Assembly (NCBI GenBank): GCA_945923775.1
Contig: CAMELR010000010.1
Location: forward strand, 1-64,000
Reading direction: 5' to 3'
DNA from: an uncultured Clostridia bacterium
Lineage (GTDB): Bacteria; Bacillota; Clostridia; Oscillospirales; Ruminococcaceae
DNA: 64,000 nucleotides
Under the pieces are notes generated by a model that worked only from the letters and a program-made list of their open reading frames with translations, searched no databases and was not told where the DNA came from. Below, in pieces: positions 8,840-17,805 of this stretch (the stretch's first letter is position 1; each line of letters begins with the position of its first letter). The translations under genes were made by a program, and so were the position numbers.

Positions 8840-9277
8840 TTATACCATAAAGTGCTCGATATTTTTGCATATCTTATGGAAAGTGGTTCGGAACGAAGCA
8901 ATTTCTTCGTCTGTCAATCCATAGTACAACTCGTTTTTTATATCCTTCCAGATTTTTTCGATTTCCAGCGCTACCTCGTTTCCTTTGTCAGTAAGGCTGA
9001 AATGCATATATCGCCGGTCATTTTTATCCTGCATAGAGCTGATGTATCCTTTTTCGGTCAATCCATACACGGTCGCTGAAATGTGTCCCTTATTCGCATT
9101 AAGGAACTCCGAGATATTGACCAGCGAATCAGCGCTGCTGCATATTGACAGATAATATATTACCTCAAATTCTGCCCGCTTCATATCATAGTGTTTTCTG
9201 AGTAGCGCAAACTTTGAGTCTGAATACTTCCTGAACTCGCCGCCCTTAAGAACTTCTTCCAACGGCTTCTGAACCAT
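8840..9277 (-). CDS. MarR-family transcriptional regulator
   Basis: 145 residues, the standard MarR length. The helix-turn-helix (about 48-75, NISEFLNANKGHISATVYGL) is followed by the wing with DKNDRRYMHFSLTDKG, where Asp-Arg-Arg is the classic MarR wing. It is transcribed towards the second MarR gene and citrate synthase, 87 bases ahead. A perfect palindrome and the shared MarR motif lie in its promoter (9306-9334), consistent with autorepression. Inducer and target genes are unknown; the nearest candidates are the citrate synthase operon genes. Confidence 0.88.
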   Translation of the reverse strand: MVQKPLEEVLKGGEFRKYSDSKFALLRKHYDMKRAEFEVIYYLSICSSADSLVNISEFLNANKGHISATVYGLTEKGYISSMQDKNDRRYMHFSLTDKGNEVALEIEKIWKDIKNELYYGLTDEEIASFRTTFHKICKNIEHFMV

Positions 9278-9305
9278 ATCATCACCCTGCTTTCTTTTGA
9301 TTTGT

Positions 9306-9334
9306 CCGTTTTAAACGGTTTGTTTTTAAACTAT
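9306..9334. promoter_or_regulatory. MarR-type operator candidate, copy 2, with adjoining palindrome
   Basis: A perfect 13-bp palindrome, CCGTTTTAAACGG (9306-9318), directly abuts GTTTGTTTTTAAACTAT (9318-9334), the near copy of the motif at 8788-8804. Both lie 29-57 bases upstream of the MarR gene ending at 8840, where a repressor would block transcription. Confidence 0.5.
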
Positions 9335-9444
9335 TATACCACTTCAGAATTATTTTGTCAAGGGGGTGTTTCTATTTTTTTATAATCAAGATTACAATAG
9401 AATATCGGAAAAGCATTGAGAAAGGGAAATCTTCAGCTATAAAT

Positions 9445-10302
9445 TTACACCATAATCTCCACCACAACCCCCGACTTCAGCTCCACTAAAAACCTATCGT
9501 CCCAGACGGTGATTTCCTTAAGCCACCGTCGAGCAAGGCTCTCGTCAAACTCGGTAAGCTCGGTGTCCTGCTGGGAAATAAAGTCATTCAACTCGTTGAT
9601 ACGCTTGACCTGCTCATCGCGAACAGCACTATCGGTGAAGTTCTTCTGTTTCATCTCACGGAGCCGGAATATCTCGTCGGCGATGTCATTGTAGTCCTCC
9701 TTGCGGGAAGCGTGGTTTATAAGCTCCTGTTGAAGTTCGGCAAGCCGCTTCCTTATTATATATGTGAGTGCTGCAACACCACGCTTCATATGGTTCACCG
9801 CCAAGTCGGTGTGTTCTGTGCTTGAATGTTGCTCCGCACTCTCCGCAGACTATCTTGCCCGAAAAGCAATACCGAAGTTGATACTTGTGGCTGCCCTTTG
9901 TCACATTCTTTTCCGCAGCGTGTCTGTCTATCAGAGCCGCAACCGCATCGAAATCTGCCTTGCTGATTATTCCCTCGTGATGATTTGCCACGAGGTACTT
10001 GTCCATCTGCCCATAATTCACACGGCGATGAAACGACTCATCGGTAAAGGTTTTCTGAAAAACTGCGCTGCCTGTGTAGTTCTCGTTTTTCAGAATTCTG
10101 AGAATACTGCCTTGACACCAGTGTTTTCCACGCGCCGGAGCAATATTATCCGAATCCAGCTCTCTTGCGATATGCGTTATCCCCTTTCCCGAAGATGACC
10201 ACAGACTCCGATAGCCGAAAAAGGGCGCACGAAACTACGGTGGGAGCATCTTCGTTCCAAACGTAGCCGTCATCGCTGCGTTCTGAACTCTTATGCATCC
10301 CT
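9445..10302 (-). pseudogene. Degraded large serine recombinase (Tn4451/TndX type)
   Basis: Three reading frames must be joined. From the 5' side, about 10302-10200 gives DDGYVWNEDAPTV. After a frameshift, the recombinase domain runs through GKGITHIARELDSDNIAP and ILRILKNENYTGSAVFQK to the zinc ribbon KIVCGECGATFKHR with EAWCCSTH. After a second shift near 9790, the coiled coil contains DIADEIFRLREMKQK and the end reads VELKSGVVVEIMV. The N-terminal catalytic serine domain is absent, so the gene is dead. It opens the second defence block, and its 3' part matches the smaller relic at 5340-5432. Bases 10303-10442 hold nothing I recognise. Confidence 0.85.
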
Positions 10303-10442
10303 CCGTCCTTATAGCGCTATTCAGACTAAGAGATTGATATTTCAAAGCGGTTTGCTTTGATGGTTATATAATAGCAAAAAGAAACAATAATGTAAATTCC
10401 AGATAAATTGCATTACTATCTATGCGTTTTTTGCTTAAATAC

Positions 10443-10471
10443 TTGTATTTTTACAAAATTTGTGATACAAT
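10443..10471 (+). promoter_or_regulatory. SigA-type promoter for the zinc-finger gene
   Basis: TTGTAT (10443-10448) and TACAAT (10466-10471) are 17 bases apart in AT-rich DNA about 100 bases before the ATG at 10570. The spacing is ideal and the hexamers are near consensus. Confidence 0.6.
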
Positions 10472-10569
10472 ATCTGTGACACATTATTTTTTGCATTACT
10501 AATTTTGGACAAAAAAATAAGAACCCCTCAAAAAAGGACTCTTACATGATATGTTAATGGGAGAAATCA

Positions 10570-11781
10570 ATGGGAAATGCAATAAAAAATATAGAAGAAA
10601 ATTTTTTAACAAGTAATGTTTTTACGTTTAAATCGTATTCTTGCTACTGTGAAATTGAAAAAGGATTTAATATAATCGGAGAGCCAACTGAAATTATCAA
10701 GATTACTACAGACAAAACACAACCTCTCCATTTTGCCTTTGGCTCCAAGGTTGGTTTAGTGAGATTGAATGCCGATGGCTCTGTTGCCGAAAGCAATATT
10801 CTCGGCAAACTACTCGCCATCGACAACAGCAAGGTTGAGAACTATTTTGACTTTTTCAAGAGAAATGGCTTTCTCATGCCTGTATCGCAAAAAAACTATG
10901 ACACCATCGAAAAGAGCGAATTGGGTTCTATAATCAATCGTTTACACGCTACACTTATTTTGATGTCCACAATTACTGATATGTCGAGAACCAGCTATGA
11001 AAAAATCGTTCGAATGATTTTTTATCATCTGTTTTCGCCCGTTGTGCATATAGAGACCAGAGATGGAGCCTATAAATACACATCGACAAAGCATCAATAT
11101 ACGCAATTTCTTGAAAACTATAAAAGCGCAGAACGAGAAGAACGCTTGTATGACACATTCAATAATACGGATTTTACATTTAACGATACGCTCGGAGCAA
11201 TAACTTTGGATGCAGATTTCGTTGATGGAGTTCTCAATAGAACACTGATAAACTGCGAATATGAGAACTCCTTGTTTAGAGAGGTTTTTACCACTTACTG
11301 TTCACCGCGTGCCGGAAAATCCAAAAATATGTTGTTGATTAATGACTTCATCTTCCATTATCTTTACGAAGTGGGTATAGTTCTGAATGTCAACTTAGAT
11401 AACATTCATTATTTTAATAACAAGGTTAATATGGGCAATTTTAACAGTCAAATGAAGAGTAAAGCCACCGAGATTGCTAAAATCATCATAAAGGAAGAAA
11501 TCGAGGCGAATCTCAGAAGAGTCAGACCGACTTATAATACTTATAAAATGGAGCCTTCCTGGACCATAGACTCTCTCTTGAGCGCTTTGTATTTTGGCTT
11601 ATTTTATATGAGACCCAATATGGAAAATTACCGCCGATGTGCTAATCCTAAATGCGGTGAGTTTTTTCTGGTCCCAATTTCATCACAAAAGAAAAAATAC
11701 TGTTGCCGAGAATGTATGAATAGAGAAATGGCTGCACGAAAGCGCGCCCGCGACAAAAGCAAAGCCACAAAAGAGCAATAA
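10570..11781 (+). CDS. Unknown protein with C-terminal CGNR-like zinc finger
   Basis: 403 residues without membrane segments. The first 340 residues match no family I can name. The C-terminus carries RRCANPKCGEFF (Cys 357 and 362) and then YCCRECMNREMAARKRARDK (Cys 378, 379, 382), a treble-clef-like finger resembling CGNR zinc fingers that end putative DNA-binding regulators. A basic tail follows, so nucleic-acid binding is likely. The ATG has GGGAG ahead and a good promoter about 100 bases upstream. It stands alone between the dead recombinase and the LlaJI-type genes, convergent with the latter. A defence role is suggested only by location. Confidence 0.65.
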   Translation: MGNAIKNIEENFLTSNVFTFKSYSCYCEIEKGFNIIGEPTEIIKITTDKTQPLHFAFGSKVGLVRLNADGSVAESNILGKLLAIDNSKVENYFDFFKRNGFLMPVSQKNYDTIEKSELGSIINRLHATLILMSTITDMSRTSYEKIVRMIFYHLFSPVVHIETRDGAYKYTSTKHQYTQFLENYKSAEREERLYDTFNNTDFTFNDTLGAITLDADFVDGVLNRTLINCEYENSLFREVFTTYCSPRAGKSKNMLLINDFIFHYLYEVGIVLNVNLDNIHYFNNKVNMGNFNSQMKSKATEIAKIIIKEEIEANLRRVRPTYNTYKMEPSWTIDSLLSALYFGLFYMRPNMENYRRCANPKCGEFFLVPISSQKKKYCCRECMNREMAARKRARDKSKATKEQ

Positions 11782-11825
11782 AAAACACGGGGAGATTTTC
11801 ATTGTGAATATCTCTCCGTGTTCTT

Positions 11826-13100
11826 TTAGTCAGTGGTGGCGGTTACGAACGGCTGCTCGATTACCACACTTAATGCTGCGCGGTCAGTATCATGGTTTCC
11901 GTCATAATTTTTCAGCAAATACCGAGTGTCTAACACAATACCTTGGACACGTTCGTAGATTTCTGGATTATCAGGATTGTCCACCCAATCTCCAACAGCT
12001 TCGGCTACATTTTCGCATAACCCGTGAATGCCAAAGAAATTTTTGGTACGATTATATGGCATGATAAAGGCATTGAATACTTGCGCTCCGTCCGGTGTTT
12101 TTCTATTCTTTACGAACTGACCATATGTAATCTGCTTGTTGATATCTGAAGATTGCGGCAAGGCATTGGTGCCTAATACAGGTGCGATGCCATAACGATA
12201 ATATTTTGCGTCAAGCACATAATACTTTCCACCATAAATCATAATTGTATCTGGTTCCAATGCACTGACAGGCTTATCTTTATCCTTTCCATAACGAGCA
12301 GTCCATATGCCGTGTGGGAAGTAATCCGCTTTATTAGGCACACCAAATACTTTGTCAATCAGTTTCTCCCAGACAGTTTCAAACTTGTCAGTTCCGAAAT
12401 AGAACTGTTTATCAATGGTTTTGCTGTCTTTAAACTCAATCATCGCTATCATGGAACGGAACAAGGATTTGTCCGCATCATTATTGGTGCTGCCGAGTTT
12501 TTCGTTCAATGTGGAAACAAACATATTTTTATCGAACGCAATATCTGGTTGCTCTGGAGTATTCGTAGTGTAGAGCCAGCCGATGCGTTCAAAACTTTCA
12601 TACACGCAATATTTATGAATGCGTGTGATAAGTCTGGTCATATCCGGCGAATTGTCTCTAGCAACCTGCTTAAGGTAAATAAACGATTTTCCTTGAACCA
12701 CTGGAACCAATTTTTTAGCTGTTCTGCCCCAATCGGTTTTCCCACGTCCATCTACCTTGTATATTACCTCTGTTTCGGTATAGTAACTACCATTGTGATC
12801 CAAATAGTAGTTGATAACATTAAGGTAAGCCTGGATAGGAAAGTCCACCGACTGCGGTGCAGTGAACTTATCCATCTCCAAAACTCTGTCCGTCTTATCT
12901 GTGAATGCTGCTAATACTTGAAAAAGATTTTTAATGTCTCTTCGAAGTTCGTCATCTTGCGTGGGCAGTTCGTATCCCATAGGAAAATAAATCATCGCAT
13001 TTTCCGAGTCTGCCTTAATACCGACAAAACGGTCGCCATCACCGTTTTTGTTGACGTGACAATGGTCTCTGATCATAAAATGATCACGATCTATAGGCAT
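11826..13100 (-). CDS. LlaJI-family restriction endonuclease subunit (McrC-like)
   Basis: 424 residues. A PD-(D/E)XK centre is visible as EPDTIMIYGGKYYVLDAKYY: E282-P-D284 and D297-A-K299, the nuclease metal-binding residues. Overall sequence and gene order match the R2 subunit of LlaJI, which works with a McrB-like GTPase to cut DNA after translocation. The ATG follows GGAGGAGCCTAT, and the gene starts 18 bases after the McrB-like gene in the same direction, so the two are one operon. All nuclease residues are intact. Cutting specificity depends on the partner. Confidence 0.85.
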   Translation of the reverse strand: MPIDRDHFMIRDHCHVNKNGDGDRFVGIKADSENAMIYFPMGYELPTQDDELRRDIKNLFQVLAAFTDKTDRVLEMDKFTAPQSVDFPIQAYLNVINYYLDHNGSYYTETEVIYKVDGRGKTDWGRTAKKLVPVVQGKSFIYLKQVARDNSPDMTRLITRIHKYCVYESFERIGWLYTTNTPEQPDIAFDKNMFVSTLNEKLGSTNNDADKSLFRSMIAMIEFKDSKTIDKQFYFGTDKFETVWEKLIDKVFGVPNKADYFPHGIWTARYGKDKDKPVSALEPDTIMIYGGKYYVLDAKYYRYGIAPVLGTNALPQSSDINKQITYGQFVKNRKTPDGAQVFNAFIMPYNRTKNFFGIHGLCENVAEAVGDWVDNPDNPEIYERVQGIVLDTRYLLKNYDGNHDTDRAALSVVIEQPFVTATTD

Positions 13101-13118
13101 ATAGGCTCCTCCAATCTT

Positions 13119-14684
13119 TTAAGATGATTTTCTTGGTACGAGAGTGTTAAAAATATTCTCCTTGAAAACAAGGAATCTGTTGTCGCTTTGAGAAGTGACA
13201 AATAACTCGATTACATCTTCCAAACTCTTAACCTTATCAAGATCGAACACATCTTCCTTGGTAAACTTGAAAGCATCGTCCCACAAATATTTGAGTACCT
13301 TTTCGGGAAAACGGCTAATCTGTCTCTCACTTCCATCACCCATGAGCAAGTCTTCCTTGGCAACAAAGTGTGTACCCAAGCGCTTATCTTCAGAAGAAGT
13401 CATGCGGATGTTTTTGGCAAGAACAATTTTGTTAATTTCTGTAAAGAAATGTTCCCAAGTAACACTTGTGTCAAGAATCTTAGTTTCTGCAAAGTCTCGT
13501 TCACCTTGATTGTCCTGGAAACGGTTCTTGATGAGACGCATATTCCATCTTCTTTGGAATGCAGTATCCAGCGTAAAGACATTCTGGTCACTGGTGTTCA
13601 TTGTACAGAGAATAGACATATTAGAAGGAATAGAAACCTTGTGGCTGTCATCCTCATAAACAATTCGGGCAATGTCGGCATTGGTGATTTCGTATTCGCT
13701 ACCACCGGCTTGATTTCTATCAAGCAACTGGAAAATATCACCGAAGATAGCTGGCGCATTACCTCTATTGATTTCCTCAATAACGAGATAGAACATCTTG
13801 TCTGGATTCAAATAAGCCTTGTGTACCAGTTTAGTGAACGGTCCGGGAGTGAATACATAGCTTACGCTACCATCTTCAGCAACTGTCGGCAGAATCTGTC
13901 CAACAAAATCGGAATAAGTGTAATCTGGATGGAAAACCAGTCTTTCCATCAGATTAGCATCGTTGCAATAGTCATTTTTGATAGTCCAGGATTTACCTGC
14001 ACCAGGCACACCATATAAGATGATATTTGTACCGCCCCTCAATCTTCCAGAATCGCCGTTACTCCTCTGTGTTGCAAGTGAGGCATCTATAACTGTGTTA
14101 GTTGCCAATTTAAAGAACTGATTGTTCAGCGCCTGCAATCCACCGTCACCATCAATGCTTTTTCCTGGGATTACCCCAAAAGCGTCGTATTTGAATTGTT
14201 TTGCACGTTTAAGCAGAATTAAATAACTGCCAGAATGAAGCAAATGACGAAATGCCACAAAATCCGCACTATCAAAATTGATGAGGGACACTTGGATTTG
14301 GTCTGCCTGGTTTTTGCGCTTGCTTCGCACAACAGAAGTCTTTCCCTCAATAATTCCGTTGGTAAATACCAGTCCATCATCTGAGGCATCACCACCCAAA
14401 TAATCATAGTTAGCCTGGTGGATACGAACAGGAATCTGCGGAATAAAATATTTTTTCAAATCCGCATCAGACTGAGAATCATTAAAATACCCATCTGCTC
14501 GTAGATACGGAAAGATATCCATCTGCACTCCTGTGATGGCAATATGCGTTTGATTATCATAATTGGTTCTATATGTTTCAACTGCATATTTATCAAAATC
14601 ATTAGCCCAAACAATTTTGAAACCATTTTTTTCAAATCCAGCATCAAGTCCGCCGATGCCACTGAATAAAGATAATACCTTCAT
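13119..14684 (-). CDS. McrB/LlaJI R1-like NTPase fused to an N-terminal cytosine methyltransferase stub
   Basis: 521 residues from ATG 14684, which follows GAGGAG; an ATG at 14699 is less likely. Residues 1-45 are the start of a C5-cytosine methyltransferase: VLSLFSGIGGLDAGF (SAM motif I) and the acidic motif II region WANDFDKYAVETYR. The rest of the methyltransferase, including the catalytic Pro-Cys motif, is missing. About 110-170 resembles the target-binding part of McrB/LlaJI R1, and 220-430 is an AAA+ GTPase with GVPGAGKSW (225-233), LVIEEINRG (about 300) and MNTSDQ (about 362). It pairs with the downstream nuclease. The fusion looks like an in-frame deletion between a methylase gene and R1; assembly error is an alternative. 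Confidence 0.82.
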   Translation of the reverse strand: MKVLSLFSGIGGLDAGFEKNGFKIVWANDFDKYAVETYRTNYDNQTHIAITGVQMDIFPYLRADGYFNDSQSDADLKKYFIPQIPVRIHQANYDYLGGDASDDGLVFTNGIIEGKTSVVRSKRKNQADQIQVSLINFDSADFVAFRHLLHSGSYLILLKRAKQFKYDAFGVIPGKSIDGDGGLQALNNQFFKLATNTVIDASLATQRSNGDSGRLRGGTNIILYGVPGAGKSWTIKNDYCNDANLMERLVFHPDYTYSDFVGQILPTVAEDGSVSYVFTPGPFTKLVHKAYLNPDKMFYLVIEEINRGNAPAIFGDIFQLLDRNQAGGSEYEITNADIARIVYEDDSHKVSIPSNMSILCTMNTSDQNVFTLDTAFQRRWNMRLIKNRFQDNQGERDFAETKILDTSVTWEHFFTEINKIVLAKNIRMTSSEDKRLGTHFVAKEDLLMGDGSERQISRFPEKVLKYLWDDAFKFTKEDVFDLDKVKSLEDVIELFVTSQSDNRFLVFKENIFNTLVPRKSS

Positions 14685-14738
14685 TTTGTCGCTCCTCATC
14701 AGTTTGATTGGATTGAGGTCGCCCCTTCGTTTCCAATC

Positions 14739-14942
14739 TTAATATTCGTTTATGTCCACTCCAGCTGCGAGGAGTCTTTCGTATCTTTCATAGGACAAAA
14801 CAACTGCAATAGGCTTGCCATTTTTCAAAACGAACGCTGTTTTATCCGTTTCCGATAAATTACGAATAAGTTTAGAGGACTGACCTCTATTAAATTCGCC
14901 TATATTAAAATGCTCCATTGGAACCTTAGTTTTCTTTTCCAA
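14739..14942 (-). CDS. Phd/YefM-family antitoxin without a visible toxin
   Basis: 67 residues. The body, with FNRGQSSKLIRNL and AFVLKNGKPIAVVLSYERYE, is the Phd/YefM fold that represses its own promoter and neutralises a toxin through its C-terminus. The start is TTG 14942, eight bases after GGGAGG. No RelE, Doc or YoeB-like gene is adjacent: downstream on the same strand comes the methylase-McrB fusion after 54 bases. It may be an orphan, or may regulate the restriction genes. A consensus promoter and an inverted-repeat operator lie upstream. Confidence 0.8.
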   Translation of the reverse strand: MEKKTKVPMEHFNIGEFNRGQSSKLIRNLSETDKTAFVLKNGKPIAVVLSYERYERLLAAGVDINEY

Positions 14943-14986
14943 GTCTACATCCTCCCTTGATGTATTTTCACAATAAGCTATACTCT

Positions 14987-15060
14987 ATTATAGCACAAAT
15001 ACATTGTAATTGCAACCCCTTTTACAATCTTTTTATAGATTTTATTTAGCATTGTAAAAG
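14987..15060 (-). promoter_or_regulatory. Promoter and inverted-repeat operator of the antitoxin gene
   Basis: On the minus strand, TTGCAA (15010-15015) and TATAAT (14987-14992) are separated by 17 bases. Just upstream, CTTTTACAAT (15019-15028) and its perfect complement ATTGTAAAAG (15051-15060) are 32 bases apart, about three helical turns, with a further partial copy (CATTGTAA) overlapping the promoter. Phd-type antitoxins bind such paired sites as multimers, so this is a reasonable autoregulatory operator. Confidence 0.6.
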
Positions 15061-15218
15061 TAATTACTTTTTGATATATAACCTAACCTTCACACTCTGG
15101 CATCTTCTTCATTGTCTGCCAAACTACCAAATTGTATAAAATGCAAATGCACACTCTCAAAATGCTTTAGAAAACAGAAAAATTGAAACAAACACAAATG
15201 GTATCCTCTATTTTTGTG

Positions 15219-15247
15219 TTGCATAATTTGACAGAAGATGTTATAAT
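15219..15247 (+). promoter_or_regulatory. SigA-type promoter for the DUF262 gene
   Basis: TTGCAT (15219-15224) and TATAAT (15242-15247) are exactly 17 bases apart, leaving a leader of about 107 bases before the ATG at 15361. The remaining bases between 15061 and 15218 show nothing I recognise. Confidence 0.6.
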
Positions 15248-15360
15248 ACAATTATATTGATTTTATAGCCTGTGAAAAATCACGAACAATTACTTTATTC
15301 GCAATTAAGAGTAGTACAGAAATCACTATATTACAATAATGAGATTGAGAGGACAAAGAA

Positions 15361-17718
15361 ATGGCAAGTTGTACCTGTGAAAACTGGACGTTGGAAGACT
15401 TGGCCTCTGCTCTTCAGAGTATGCACAAGGATAATAAAAAAATTGCTGTGCCTATGTTTCAACGGGGAAAGCGTTGGAACAAGAAACAGCAAGAAACTTT
15501 TATTGACTCATTAATCAAAGGTTATCCTGTGGGTACAATGCTTTTCTATGAGACTATTGAGGACGGTCATCAGACTTATATCCTTGTAGATGGGTTACAG
15601 CGCGGAAATAGTATAAAAACCTATATTAACAACCCAACTGATTTTTTCTATGACAGCAACATCTCTGATGAATTCTGCCAAAATGTTTTATCCTTGCTAG
15701 GCGTAGAACAAACAGATAACAATTACGCCGTTGTGCGTTCTATATTAACGGATTTTATCAAAGAACAAAGAACATTTAAGAATCTCCAATACTTTAAGCC
15801 AGCTGAGATTATATCCCGAACATTCCAAGCTGACTTTTCTTGTATTGGTGCTTTAATTGAAGTCATTGGTGTTTTCTTTGATGAAAGACAATCATTATAC
15901 GATCAAATTGCAATGACAGTGATACCCGTTATCGTGTACCACGGAGCAGAAGAAAACCTTCCGGATATATTTGACCGAATCAACTCACAAGGCACACCGC
16001 TCGATCAGTATGAAGTTTATGCTGCTGCATGGCCTGTTAATAATAGATTTTCAGTGAATAACATCGATATTGTAGAAGCGGCAATAAAAAAATATGATTC
16101 CTTTATCGAAGATGGTTTTTCTATACACGGATATGACCGCGAATCAATGAGAACTTCAAGGCAAGTAAATGCCTTTGAATATCTATTTGGATTAAGCAAG
16201 TATCTAACTTGCCATTATGACATATTAGCGTTTAATAAATCCTTGTCGGATGATACTGTCAACCCACTAGGATTTGAATTGGTAAATGCTTGTTTGAACG
16301 ACACGGATCGTATTAAAACGTTATATCAAAATATCTATGCAATCCCCGATATTAACAAATTCGAAACCGCCTTATATAAAGCGATTGATTTTGTCGTTGA
16401 TGCAGTATCAGCAATCACACGGTTCAAAGGGAATAGCCATTCTGGGAAAGTGAAGATTTTTCATTCCAAATATCAAATTCTATCTATGATATCGACTACC
16501 TTCAAAGAAATGTTTAAAGATGGAGATTATAATAATTTCGATTCGCAATGGGATGGTAAAAAGACCATTCTTCTGAAAAATCTTCGCAGATACTATGTTT
16601 ATGATATAATAACTGACTTTTGGAGCGAAGGTGGCACCAGAAAAATACATAGTGCTGCAAAGCCTAACCGCTATTTGCAAGATATTTCTCCTCGTGCTTG
16701 GCGAACTGCATTAGACGGCTTTTTTGACAAGTCAATGTTTAGAACAGAAAGCAAGCAGATTGCAAATCCTAAAAGTGAAGAGTATATCATCCTCAACTGT
16801 ATTTACCTAAATACATTTACTGCTATGGATCAGTTGTCTATTGATAAGTTCGATGTTGAACACATTGCTCCGAAAGAACAAATGAAAAAACTAATTTCTA
16901 AATGCAGTGGAAAAGGTTTGCCTATCAGCTGCATTGCAAATCTATGCTATCTGCCCGATTATGTTAATAGAAGCAAACGTGATAAAAATTTCTACCAAGA
17001 CACAAATTATCTTCAGCATATAGACCTTGATGTTGTCGAGCAAAAATATAGTTTTACCAATCGGGAAGATCTTGAATGGATGGATATGCCATATGATACT
17101 GCTGAGGATTTTGAAGCATTGCGTCAATTCTATACCGATTTCTGTGTTTCTAGGTTTGAAACAATCAAAAGGTTGTTTTGTAAATCCATGGAGATTGATT
17201 ACGAGGCAATGAAGACTTTGGTTGAAGACAACCTACCTGTTGAAGTATCCCCAGCAAAATCTAACGGCATTGTCCCTACTCAATCTGTCACAAATAAATA
17301 TACGCTTGAATGTATCGCCCGAATAGAATCTTTTATCGGCGAATCGCTAATTAAGCGTGGACGTTCAACATACTGTACAACAGACCGAAAAAAGGGTTTT
17401 GTTTTCAGTTCGTCGAAAGCATATGAGCAAGGCAAACGAAAAAAGTATTGGTTTGCTTATCGTTTGAATCCATTTGATGATATTTCTGATTGTCAAGAAA
17501 AGTATATCGCATATGGTTGCAAAGACACCAACGAAGTATTACTGTTTCCTGCTTTAATTATTGATTCGTTAAAAGAGCGACTTAACCACTCAAACGATGA
17601 AAACGGAAATATTTCCCATTGGCATATTGTATTTCTTAGAGATAGTGTTGGGCACATGACCCAATTGCTTTCACATCCCGAATTGACAGAAGTAGATATT
17701 GATGGGTTTAAAATCTGA
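15361..17718 (+). CDS. DUF262-DUF1524 restriction protein (GmrSD-like) with C-terminal extension
   Basis: 785 residues. The N-terminal DUF262 (ParB-like) domain shows PMFQRGKRWNKKQQ (about 31-44) and VDGLQRGNSI (about 80), the nucleotide-binding motif that is usually DGQQR. The central-to-C-terminal HNH (DUF1524) domain has FDVEHIAPKEQ (about 499) and NLCYLPDYVNRSKRDKNF, giving the expected His and Asn residues. Residues about 615-785 are an extra domain that I do not recognise. GmrSD-type proteins hydrolyse NTPs and cut modified phage DNA, so this is probably a single-chain type IV restriction enzyme. The ATG follows GAGAGGAC and the gene has its own promoter. AT-rich, as the rest of the island. 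Confidence 0.85.
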   Translation: MASCTCENWTLEDLASALQSMHKDNKKIAVPMFQRGKRWNKKQQETFIDSLIKGYPVGTMLFYETIEDGHQTYILVDGLQRGNSIKTYINNPTDFFYDSNISDEFCQNVLSLLGVEQTDNNYAVVRSILTDFIKEQRTFKNLQYFKPAEIISRTFQADFSCIGALIEVIGVFFDERQSLYDQIAMTVIPVIVYHGAEENLPDIFDRINSQGTPLDQYEVYAAAWPVNNRFSVNNIDIVEAAIKKYDSFIEDGFSIHGYDRESMRTSRQVNAFEYLFGLSKYLTCHYDILAFNKSLSDDTVNPLGFELVNACLNDTDRIKTLYQNIYAIPDINKFETALYKAIDFVVDAVSAITRFKGNSHSGKVKIFHSKYQILSMISTTFKEMFKDGDYNNFDSQWDGKKTILLKNLRRYYVYDIITDFWSEGGTRKIHSAAKPNRYLQDISPRAWRTALDGFFDKSMFRTESKQIANPKSEEYIILNCIYLNTFTAMDQLSIDKFDVEHIAPKEQMKKLISKCSGKGLPISCIANLCYLPDYVNRSKRDKNFYQDTNYLQHIDLDVVEQKYSFTNREDLEWMDMPYDTAEDFEALRQFYTDFCVSRFETIKRLFCKSMEIDYEAMKTLVEDNLPVEVSPAKSNGIVPTQSVTNKYTLECIARIESFIGESLIKRGRSTYCTTDRKKGFVFSSSKAYEQGKRKKYWFAYRLNPFDDISDCQEKYIAYGCKDTNEVLLFPALIIDSLKERLNHSNDENGNISHWHIVFLRDSVGHMTQLLSHPELTEVDIDGFKI

Positions 17719-17805
17719 TATCGCATTCCTTCCTTTTATTGTCAAATCGATTGTTTATTGGAAATATTACCCTATACGCACCCACCAAAGCCCCGCACCG
17801 GCAAG

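Noticed and set aside
14684-15360. A toxin partner for the Phd/YefM antitoxin
   Set aside because: No ORF of toxin size or motif occurs on either side in either strand.
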